Shown: positions 17,485-24,202 of the stretch, piece by piece
Position numbering within the stretch: the stretch's first letter is position 1
Layout of the letters: each line of letters begins with the position of its first letter
NCBI RefSeq assembly: GCF_016650815.1
Contig: NZ_JAEKEZ010000015.1
Span: forward strand, 1-64,000
Source of the DNA: Pseudomonas sp. TH31
GTDB taxonomy: Bacteria; Pseudomonadota; Gammaproteobacteria; Pseudomonadales; Pseudomonadaceae
DNA length: 64,000 nucleotides
Direction of reading: 5' to 3'
Notes under the pieces: generated by a model
What the model was told of the DNA's origin: nothing
Databases searched by the model: none
The model's input: only the letters and a program-made list of their open reading frames with translations
Position numbers and translations under genes: made by a program

Positions 17485-18124
17485 ATGTGCGGACGACTTT
17501 CTCAGTATCGAGGCATTCACGACTTCGTGGCAGCATTGAGCATGCCCGGCGCACTAATCAATAACGCTGGCGACCAGCCGTTTGAGCGCTACAACGCCGC
17601 GCCTTCAACTCAGCTCGCTCTCTTCCACCAGGAAGAAGGTGCTGGCCAAAGACCGAGCCGCGCCAATCAACGCCCGGGTTGAGAAAGTGGCTCACGGTCC
17701 GTTCTTCCGTGCGATCTGGCCGCACCGGTCAATCATCGCCATCGACAACTGGTTCGAATGGGTAGATGAAGGCGGTCCGAAGAAACAGCCCTATCGGATT
17801 CGCCGGAAGGACCAGGCGCCGGTCCTGTGCGCTGCAATTGGTCAGTACCCGAATGCCGAGCATGAACCCGGCGAGCACGACGGCTTTGTGATCATCACTG
17901 CCGACAGCGCCGGCGGCATGGTGGATATTCACGACCGGCGGCCGGTAGTGCTTGCACCGGAATTAGCGCGGGAGTGGCTGGACCTGGTCACTCCCAAGGA
18001 GAGAGCCGAGCAGATGGTGCTACATCAGGGCGAGCCCACAACCAAATTCGAGTGGTTCAAGGTCAATGGCGCCGTGGGTAACGTGAGGAATCAGGGAAAA
18101 GGCTTAATAGAATTACTGATCTAG
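17485..18124 (+). pseudogene. SRAP (YedK/HMCES-like) peptidase, internally deleted
   Basis: The start MCGRLSQY keeps Cys2, the residue that cross-links abasic sites after Met removal. Later blocks are also recognisable: AAPINARVEKV, DNWFEWVDEG and the C-terminal region to GLIELLI. Between residue ~50 and AKDRAAPINAR the usual segment (about a dozen residues with the conserved W-G-x-x-P-x-W) is missing and the frame shifts near 17640. Unlike the single-base shifts elsewhere, this cannot be repaired by one base, so it looks truly broken. It is coupled to the LexA-boxed upstream gene. Confidence 0.75.
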
Positions 18125-18242
18125 AATCAGTAGGCACCATAGCCGAACGACGGATACGATTTATCGAATATGGCTTGGACTCAAACCTCCATGTGAAATC
18201 AAGACAAAACCACTCTCACCGCTTGCTCACAGAGTCTTAGAA

Positions 18243-18899
18243 ATGGCGCAAATATTGAACCTGGAGTTGAAGGATTGGGCCACCATCGTCGCAGCGCTAA
18301 TGGGTCCTATCTTAGCGGTACAAGCACAAAAGCTTGTGGAGCGGTTTAGAGAGCATCGCAACAGGAAAAACAAGGTATTTGAACAGTTAATGGCAACTCG
18401 CTCCGCTCGAGTTTCGCCTGATCATGTTCGGGCTCTGAACATGATCGATCTGGTCTTCTACGGCGAAAAGACTGTTGGGATACAACGAAGAAGTAAAACA
18501 GAGCAGAGCGTTCTGAACGCCTGGAAAGAGTATCTCGACCATCTCAACAACAAACTGGGGGAAGATCAGGCTCAGCTCTGGATGACTACTGGAGACGAAT
18601 TATTCACCAACCTCCTATATGCAATGGCTGAAGACATTGGGTTCAAGTTTGACAGGGTTCAATTGAAGCGGGGCTCGTACTCCCCTATAGCCCATGTTGA
18701 CTTTGAGGCTGAACAGGCTGAGCTGAGGCGCGCAACGCTATCGTTGATCACAGGTAAACACGCCTTAAAAATGGATGTTATCGGTTTTCCTTTCGACGAG
18801 GATGCGGCAGAAGCTCATAAAAAAGCTGTACAGAATGTTGGGAATGCACTGGAGACCGGAAAGTTTCGAGTTCAGCTCTTACCGCAGGAGCAGGAATAA
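18243..18899 (+). CDS. Hypothetical protein (DUF6680-like, membrane-associated N-terminus)
   Basis: A 218-aa protein. A short hydrophobic N-terminal helix (WATIVAALMGPILAVQAQ) precedes a charged helical body with LMATRSARVSPDHVRALNMIDLVFYG and VLNAWKEYLDHL, the pattern I recall for DUF6680 proteins, which are of unknown function. It starts with ATG 18243 just after a gene-free gap. It is typical accessory cargo without a recognisable partner. Confidence 0.6.
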   Translation: MAQILNLELKDWATIVAALMGPILAVQAQKLVERFREHRNRKNKVFEQLMATRSARVSPDHVRALNMIDLVFYGEKTVGIQRRSKTEQSVLNAWKEYLDHLNNKLGEDQAQLWMTTGDELFTNLLYAMAEDIGFKFDRVQLKRGSYSPIAHVDFEAEQAELRRATLSLITGKHALKMDVIGFPFDEDAAEAHKKAVQNVGNALETGKFRVQLLPQEQE

Positions 18900-19125
18900 T
18901 CCAGCGACTTGCTCTGTAGGCACAATCACTTACAAGCGCTTGTCGAAGCCAGCTCCGCTGGAGGGTTCGCATAAGGGCTGAGGCCTTGGCTGGCGCCGCG
19001 CTCTGTCGATAAGCCGGATCGGCGCCGGTACCCGTAACAAATTGTCGAAAGGGATCCCTCACCACCGCTGGCCAATAGACTAGGCTGACTCGGCCACTCC
19101 GGCGCACTCAATAAGGAAGACCGCT

Positions 19126-19356
19126 ATGCAGCTATCGGACGCCGCCGTTATTACTGAAGTCGAAGGCATTCGCGATGCGAATATAAAACTAACCGAAGGT
19201 TGGAAGCTGCTAGCGATCACCACACGAGCCAGCCCTGCGGATAAAAATGACTACACTTATTTCATTTTGGGCCGTCCGGCCAAGGACGAAAAGCCAGAAA
19301 AGCCGCCGATGAAAATCAGTGCAGCCGCGCTCGCCCAGGCGAATCAACCAAGGTAG
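19126..19356 (+). CDS. Small hypothetical protein (76 aa)
   Basis: An unrecognised soluble protein. VEGIRDANIKLTEGWKLLAITT suggests a small alpha/beta domain, and the C-terminus is Lys/Pro-rich (KDEKPEKPPMK). ATAAGGAAG-type sequence lies upstream of ATG 19126, and a strong terminator follows at 19391. It is a single-gene unit. Confidence 0.55.
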   Translation: MQLSDAAVITEVEGIRDANIKLTEGWKLLAITTRASPADKNDYTYFILGRPAKDEKPEKPPMKISAAALAQANQPR

Positions 19357-19390
19357 GCGCCTGACTTCGAACAACGCGGCTTACGTAAGA

Positions 19391-19427
19391 GGCCCCCACA
19401 CTTTCCATAAGCGTGGGGGCCTTTTTT
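19391..19427 (+). terminator. Rho-independent terminator
   Basis: GGCCCCCAC (19391-19399) pairs with GTGGGGGCC (19413-19421) and is followed by TTTTTT. It ends the small gene at 19126. Confidence 0.88.
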
Positions 19428-19524
19428 GTGGGCGCGAAATCCACCTCCTCCTACACTGAATGACCAGTCCCCCGATCACTGGTTTGACGCCGTATCCGCC
19501 ACTTCCCAAAAAAGGAAACGCCCC

Positions 19525-19851
19525 ATGCCCAATGCCTATGAAGGATCTGCCACCGTCACTATCTCGGCACTGCACTTGGGGAACGATCCAGTCGAGGTCA
19601 CTACCGAAGAGCTGCATATCGTGTTGCAGAACGCGGGGGTTAATAGGGCGCGCATCCAGTTCCCGGTGTACCTGAAAGGCCCCGAGGGTGCGAATATCTT
19701 ACGGGTACAGTTACCGGACGGACTGACGCTGCAAGGGCGCATCGAGGACGGCCTTAATGGTACCGGCGGCGGTTGGCTGGAGTTCACCGTCGAGGCGCAT
19801 GACTTGAGCTTAGCTCGGCCGGCTGATTTGAGCGGATGGCGGTGGCAATGA
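19525..19851 (+). CDS. Hypothetical prophage protein (108 aa)
   Basis: Beta-rich sequence (GSATVTISALHLG, LHIVLQNAG, ANILRVQLPDGLTLQGRIE, WLEFTVEAHD) with no recognised family. ATG 19525 follows AAAGGAAA. ATG 19848 opens a short overlapping frame (MSDLEKALRLEALNAG...) that runs into the end of the methylase on the other strand. That second frame may be the start of a gene truncated by recombination, and I do not call it a gene. Confidence 0.55.
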   Translation: MPNAYEGSATVTISALHLGNDPVEVTTEELHIVLQNAGVNRARIQFPVYLKGPEGANILRVQLPDGLTLQGRIEDGLNGTGGGWLEFTVEAHDLSLARPADLSGWRWQ

Positions 19852-19933
19852 GCGACCTAGAGAAAGCGTTACGCTTGGAAGCGCTGAACGCGGGGATGAA
19901 TGCCTGGCATAACCGTATAGTAAGCAGATCAGA

Positions 19934-20743
19934 TCATCGAGAGTCAGCATCAGAACAGCCCCCTAGCGCGGCCGGCTCCCAGTTCATGATCACAAGTTCC
20001 CCGCTCACCTCTGCCTTCCCTTGCCGCTGGTTGGTGGTGGTATAGCGGATGTCCAAGGTCTCAAAGTGAAAGCCGTCAAACACCCGCCGGATGTCCGGGT
20101 GATCGTTGATGCTGACCATCACCTTGCCCTTGCAGCGGCGCATGAACTCGGCCATCCGCTCATAATTCTCGAACGGAAAGTCCACGCCATAACCGGCGGT
20201 CTGCCAGTAAGGTGGGTCCATGTAATGGAAGGTATGAGCTCGGTCGTAGCGTTCAGCGCATTCGAGCCAGGGCAGGTGTTCAACGTAGGTGCCGGACAGG
20301 CGCTGCCAAGCGGCCGAGAGATTTTCCTCGATCCGCAACAGGTTGATGGCCGGGCCGGTGGTCGCGGTGCCGAACGTCTGCCCGGTAACCTTGCCGGCGA
20401 AGGCATGGTGCTGCAGGTAGAAAAATCGGGCGGCGCGCTGAATGTCGGTGAGGGTTTCGGGGCGGGTCATCTTCTGCCACTCGAACACCTGGCGCGAACT
20501 CAGCGCCCATTTGAACTGGCGCACGAATTCTTCCAGGTGGTTCTGCACGACGCGGTACAGCGTGACCAGGTCGCCGTTGATGTCGTTGAGGACTTCAACC
20601 GGCGCGGCCTGGGGACGCATGAAGTACAGCGCAGCACCGCCGGCAAAGACTTCGACGTAGCATTCGTGAGGCGGAAAAAGCGGAATGAGGCGGTCGGCCA
20701 GGCGGCGTTTGCCGCCCATCCAAGGGATGATGGGTGTAGACAT
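19934..20743 (-). CDS. DNA adenine methylase (Dam/D12 class)
   Basis: A 269-aa N6-adenine methyltransferase. The AdoMet site PWMGGKRRLADRL, the motif VFAGGAAL and the catalytic DPPY (in HYMDPPYWQTAGYG) are intact. I use ATG 20743 (MSTPIIPW); a TTG three codons earlier is possible. It is last in the minus-strand late operon and may mark element DNA against host restriction. A decayed 3' copy of a related gene lies at 14720. Confidence 0.88.
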   Translation of the reverse strand: MSTPIIPWMGGKRRLADRLIPLFPPHECYVEVFAGGAALYFMRPQAAPVEVLNDINGDLVTLYRVVQNHLEEFVRQFKWALSSRQVFEWQKMTRPETLTDIQRAARFFYLQHHAFAGKVTGQTFGTATTGPAINLLRIEENLSAAWQRLSGTYVEHLPWLECAERYDRAHTFHYMDPPYWQTAGYGVDFPFENYERMAEFMRRCKGKVMVSINDHPDIRRVFDGFHFETLDIRYTTTNQRQGKAEVSGELVIMNWEPAALGGCSDADSR

Positions 20744-20849
20744 AGAGAGCAAGACCTTTACTGTATGGATAGACAGGTGCTAGGCTCGCCGCGCTTCGTG
20801 CACGGAGTAAGAGCCTTGGCTGGACTTGCAGGGCCAATCTGCAGGGACG

Positions 20850-20893
20850 GCGGTCGGGTTGGATGTTGACGCATCCAGTCCGACCGCTCTTTT
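20850..20893. terminator. Hairpin after the spanin genes
   Basis: GCGGTCGGGTTGGATG (20850-20865) pairs with CATCCAGTCCGACCGC (20872-20887) with one mismatch. The T-rich run follows on the plus strand, whereas the late genes run on the minus strand. It may therefore be an RNA 3'-end or processing structure rather than a simple terminator. Confidence 0.5.
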
Positions 20894-21436
20894 TCACTTC
20901 GGTGTTGAGACTTCTTTGGCGTACGCCTGACAGGCCGCCAGCGCGATCAGTCCTTGGTCGCCGGCATCGGTGATGCCGATAATTCGTTGAGCATGCGCTG
21001 GGTCAAGTTGGGCTCTTGTGGCGCCATGAACCAAGCCGCTGGTGGCGGTGGTGGCTGGCATTGAGTCGTTGCCGGCGACAGCGGTGGCGTCGAGTAGGAC
21101 TGACAGGCGCAGATCAGCAGTGGCAAGACGGTCGCGCAGGCGACTTTGATCACGTTGGGCATCGCTGAAGACTCGGTAATGGATTTGTTCACTGGCAGAA
21201 AGCCGTTGCTCCAGCGCCAGGCGTTTGTCCTGCTCGGCTTGTTGCTGGGTCGCCGCCGCCAGCGTCTGTTGGTTGAGGGCTTCCGCCTGCAGGCGGGCTT
21301 GTTGCTCCAGTTGCTGACCGTAACGCCAGTCCTGAACCAGCCACGCCAGCGCGGCCGATCCGCCGGCCAACGTAGCCAGCAGCCCGCCGATGGCCAGCAG
21401 CCGATACGGTGCCGGGGTCAGGTCGGCGAGATGCAT
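20894..21436 (-). CDS. Inner-membrane spanin Rz-like (DUF2514 type)
   Basis: A 180-aa lysis protein. One N-terminal membrane segment (LLAIGGLLATLAGGSAALAWLV) is followed by a long Gln/Ala/Arg-rich coiled coil (LEQQARLQAEALNQQTLAAATQQQAEQDKRLALEQ...), as in i-spanins. The Rz1 lipoprotein is encoded inside it in another frame. The start at 21436 overlaps the endolysin stop. With Rz1 it would fuse inner and outer membranes at lysis. Confidence 0.8.
   Translation of the reverse strand: MHLADLTPAPYRLLAIGGLLATLAGGSAALAWLVQDWRYGQQLEQQARLQAEALNQQTLAAATQQQAEQDKRLALEQRLSASEQIHYRVFSDAQRDQSRLRDRLATADLRLSVLLDATAVAGNDSMPATTATSGLVHGATRAQLDPAHAQRIIGITDAGDQGLIALAACQAYAKEVSTPK
20947..21165 (-). CDS. Outer-membrane spanin Rz1 lipoprotein (nested in Rz)
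   Basis: A 72-aa protein in an alternative frame wholly inside the Rz gene. MPNVIKVACATVLPLLICAC gives a lipoprotein signal with a lipobox ending at Cys, followed by a Pro-rich mature part (TTQCQPPPPPAAWF). Nested Rz/Rz1 pairs are the standard spanin arrangement in many tailed phages. I start it at 21165 rather than the longer frame at 21192 because the signal peptide begins there. Confidence 0.8.
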   Translation of the reverse strand, partial: AMPNVIKVACATVLPLLICACQSYSTPPLSPATTQCQPPPPPAAWFMAPQEPNLTQRMLNELSASPMPATKD

Positions 21437-21981
21437 AACACTGCCCTCGCCCGGCCCCACAATTCCAGCCGATCCGCCGACCCATTGAGACCGCCGTTGA
21501 TCTTGCGGGTGATCGCGTCGAACTCATCCCGATCCGCCAGGGCATTGAGCTCGCGCACCCACCAGAACCACGCGGCCGACTCGGCGGCCCATTGCGGCAG
21601 CTCCAACAGCTCTGGGGTGCGCAGCAATCGCTCGTCGCCGAACAAGGCCAGGCTGCAGCGCAGGTAGTTGTTGCGGCCGGTCACCTGGATCAGGCCGCGA
21701 CCGCGATAGCGTTGGCCATCCCCGTCAGGTTCCGGGGTGTTGCCCAGTTTCTGGGCCAGGTTGCCGGTGTCGTACTTGCTCAAGTACTGATCGCCGCCCA
21801 ACTCCCGTACGTACTGCAGCTGACCCGACTCGTGGCCGAGCTGCGCCAGGAACGCGGCCTGGCGTTTCGGTGTGTTGATCTGCCGATGGGCCATCGCCGC
21901 GTTCAGGGCAGATACAAAAACGCCCGCTTGGCGGCGGGCGTTCGGCATGATGCGTTGCAGCTGTTGTTCCGTGATGGGCAT
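21418..21981 (-). CDS. Endolysin, glycoside hydrolase family 19
   Basis: A 187-aa phage lysozyme of the GH19 (chitinase-like) fold. FLAQLGHESGQLQYVREL holds the catalytic Glu, and RYRGRGLIQVTGRNNY and AAWFWW are the typical following motifs. It has no signal sequence, so release needs the holin, which lies at the far end of the same operon (31.1 kb). It overlaps the Rz gene by 19 bases. Confidence 0.9.
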   Translation of the reverse strand: MPITEQQLQRIMPNARRQAGVFVSALNAAMAHRQINTPKRQAAFLAQLGHESGQLQYVRELGGDQYLSKYDTGNLAQKLGNTPEPDGDGQRYRGRGLIQVTGRNNYLRCSLALFGDERLLRTPELLELPQWAAESAAWFWWVRELNALADRDEFDAITRKINGGLNGSADRLELWGRARAVLCISPT

Positions 21982-22030
21982 AAAAAACTCCAGACATAAA
22001 AAAGCCGCACTCAGGCGGCAATGGGATGCG

Positions 22031-23077
22031 CTACAGCTTCTCGACGCTCACGACCTTGAGCGGCTTGGTTTCTTTCTTTTTCTTACCTTTCGATTTGCCT
22101 TGCTTGCCAGCATTGCACTCGACCGTGGTCGACCAGCCGGACTGGGTGAACACCTGCTCGACCGAATCCGCCAGGTACTCGCCATCGAGGCCGACCTTGA
22201 AGCCCTGAGCGTTGATCGGTCGCTCCGCGAAGATGTCTGTCCGGCCGGGCATCTCAAGACGCACGTCAGCGGTCGAGCGATTGAACGCCGTCAAGCGGGC
22301 TTTGGCGGCCGCCTCGGCGGCGGACTTGTTCGGATAGATGTGCCGGTCGGTATGCACGGCCGGCAGACCATCCGGAGCGTCATCGTTGTTGATGGTGACC
22401 ACCGCCAGCTTGCCGTCCTTTTTGTTCTGATGTTTGGTCGCCACGGCCTTGTGTGAGTTGCGGTCGCCCAAGCTGAACTGCCAGCGACTGAGGTCGCTAC
22501 GGGTCAGGGTGATCGCGCCGAACATCTTGCCGCTGGCGGTCTGGCCACCTTGACGCGGCATCACCAACAGCTTGCCGTCAGCGACCTTGGCGGTGCAGTC
22601 GTACTGCTTGGCCAGGCGTGTGATGAAATTAAAATCGGACTCATTGAGCTGGTCCACCCGGGCGACTTTCGTCGTCACCGGACACACCGGCTGCCAGCCA
22701 TTACGCGCGGCGACGTCGGCCACGATCTTCGACAGCGGCACGTCCTCCCAGCTTCCGCTACGGATGGTCTTGCCGCTGCCGCGCATGTCGCTGGCCTTGC
22801 CCTTGATCACAATCGTGTCAGGCGGACCCGACACCTCGACCGTGTCCACCGCGTAACGCCCCAGGCGCGCCAGGGACGTTTCGGCATAGCCGAGGTAAAT
22901 CTCGATAGAACTGCCGCGCCGAGGCAACTGCACCTGGCCGTCACGGTCATCAATGCGCAACTCAAATTCGTCGGACTCCATGCCCGGTTTGTCAGAGGTT
23001 CGCAGCAGCAACAACCGATCATTGATCAGCGCCGTGATATCGGCGCCATCGGCAACGATTCGAAAAGTCGGGGTCAT
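22031..23077 (-). CDS. Tail protein gpD (late control gene D, tail hub)
   Basis: A 348-aa P2-type gpD. It contains PTFRIVADGADITALINDRL, DEFELRIDD, KASDMRGSGKTIRSGSWEDVPL and the AKQYDCTAKVADGKLLV region of the VgrG/gpD hub fold. The C-terminus is Lys-rich (KGKKKKETKPLK). I use ATG 23077. In myophages gpD sits under the tube tip and joins it to the baseplate. The baseplate genes themselves are absent here. Confidence 0.88.
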   Translation of the reverse strand: MTPTFRIVADGADITALINDRLLLLRTSDKPGMESDEFELRIDDRDGQVQLPRRGSSIEIYLGYAETSLARLGRYAVDTVEVSGPPDTIVIKGKASDMRGSGKTIRSGSWEDVPLSKIVADVAARNGWQPVCPVTTKVARVDQLNESDFNFITRLAKQYDCTAKVADGKLLVMPRQGGQTASGKMFGAITLTRSDLSRWQFSLGDRNSHKAVATKHQNKKDGKLAVVTINNDDAPDGLPAVHTDRHIYPNKSAAEAAAKARLTAFNRSTADVRLEMPGRTDIFAERPINAQGFKVGLDGEYLADSVEQVFTQSGWSTTVECNAGKQGKSKGKKKKETKPLKVVSVEKL

Positions 23078-23166
23078 GGATTTTGTCCAAAAAGAAACCC
23101 GCACAGGGCGGGTCAAAAAACAGTGTCGTTACGCGTAACGAAACGGGGTGCCGGCACCGGCCGAGG

Positions 23167-23373
23167 TCAATCCCACAAGCTGATCCCCTCCTCGGTTGGA
23201 GTGGGCAGATCTGGCAGCACGATCACCACGCCCGCGCGGTAGGGCTGGGGTTCATCCGCCAGCCCCTGATTGGCATCAAGCACCGCCTCGGTGCTGCCGT
23301 TCAGATGGCTATAAACGTTATGGCAAATGACATCGAGCATGTCCCCGTCAGACGTTCTGCATGTCGTCGCCAT
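23167..23373 (-). CDS. Tail protein gpX (LysM-like)
   Basis: A 68-aa P2 gpX homologue. CRTSDGDMLDVICHN, LNGSTEAVLDANQGLAD and VVIVLPDLP fit the small LysM-like tail protein found between gpU and gpD. The gene order U-X-D is conserved here, and its start overlaps the end of the gpU gene. Confidence 0.82.
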   Translation of the reverse strand: MATTCRTSDGDMLDVICHNVYSHLNGSTEAVLDANQGLADEPQPYRAGVVIVLPDLPTPTEEGISLWD

Positions 23374-24193
23374 AGCGCGCAAACTCCAGAGTGAACCCTT
23401 GTTTACGGGGAATCCCGCCGTGCAACAGCGCGCCCTGTTCCTCGTTGATGTTCTTCAAGCACCAGGTCCCCATCACATCGCCATAGCCCGTGGTCAGGGT
23501 CAACGGCTGAAGCCTGGCCCCGATGGTGCGCAATGTGTCGAGCTGCTTGAGGCCCCCCTTGAAGCCCGGGTAAATCGTCCCTTTGAGGGTGAGCTTTTCC
23601 TCTCCCATCCCCACGGCTTGCTGCGCCGGGCGGCGCGTCAGTCGCTCCTGGGAGGCCCAGCGGAATTCGGTCGAGCGGCTCAGCTCGTCGAAGGCCGCCG
23701 TGTCCAGGTTGAAGTAGTAAGGCTGAACCTTGGGGTCGCGGGGCTGGATGATTAGCAAGTGCGGGAACGGCTTCACCGCTTCCGGTGCCGGCGTGGCATC
23801 CACGGCAAAGGCGCTGGTGGGCACGATGTTGGCCAACGACGGGCTGACCTTGCCGGCGATGTTATTGATCGCCGTCGCCGCCTTGCCCGCCTGCTCCTTC
23901 AGCGTGCCCAACCGTTCCTGTACTTCGCTGGCGGCACGCGTCGCACGACCGTACACCGCCACTACCTGGCCGACCTTGGCCTGGGCCGCGTCCACGCCGC
24001 GCATTACCCGCTGCAGCTTGGCACCAATGGCCGGCCCCACGAACGGGATGTTTTCCAGCTCGGACGCGGCGCCGGTTAACTCACTGATCGCGCCGTTAAC
24101 CGGTCCCAGCATGCCGTCCGCACTGCGCCGACCGGCCTCCCCCGCCTCGACCAGGTACTTGAGGCCTGATTGCAACTGTTCCATATAAGCCAT
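23348..24193 (-). CDS. Tail protein gpU (tail terminator) with N-terminal extension
   Basis: A 281-aa protein. The C-terminal ~140 residues are gpU-like (HLLIIQPRDPKVQPYYFNL, RWASQERLTRRPAQQAVG, TIYPGFKGGLKQLDTLR). The N-terminal ~135 residues are an added Ala-rich helical region (ELENIPFVGPAIGAKLQRVM...). P2 gpU is about 160 aa, so the extension is clear; it is seen in some Pseudomonas phage relatives. It follows the tape-measure gene by ten bases. Confidence 0.82.
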   Translation of the reverse strand: MAYMEQLQSGLKYLVEAGEAGRRSADGMLGPVNGAISELTGAASELENIPFVGPAIGAKLQRVMRGVDAAQAKVGQVVAVYGRATRAASEVQERLGTLKEQAGKAATAINNIAGKVSPSLANIVPTSAFAVDATPAPEAVKPFPHLLIIQPRDPKVQPYYFNLDTAAFDELSRSTEFRWASQERLTRRPAQQAVGMGEEKLTLKGTIYPGFKGGLKQLDTLRTIGARLQPLTLTTGYGDVMGTWCLKNINEEQGALLHGGIPRKQGFTLEFARYGDDMQNV

Positions 24194-24202
24194 AAGGCCC
24201 CC

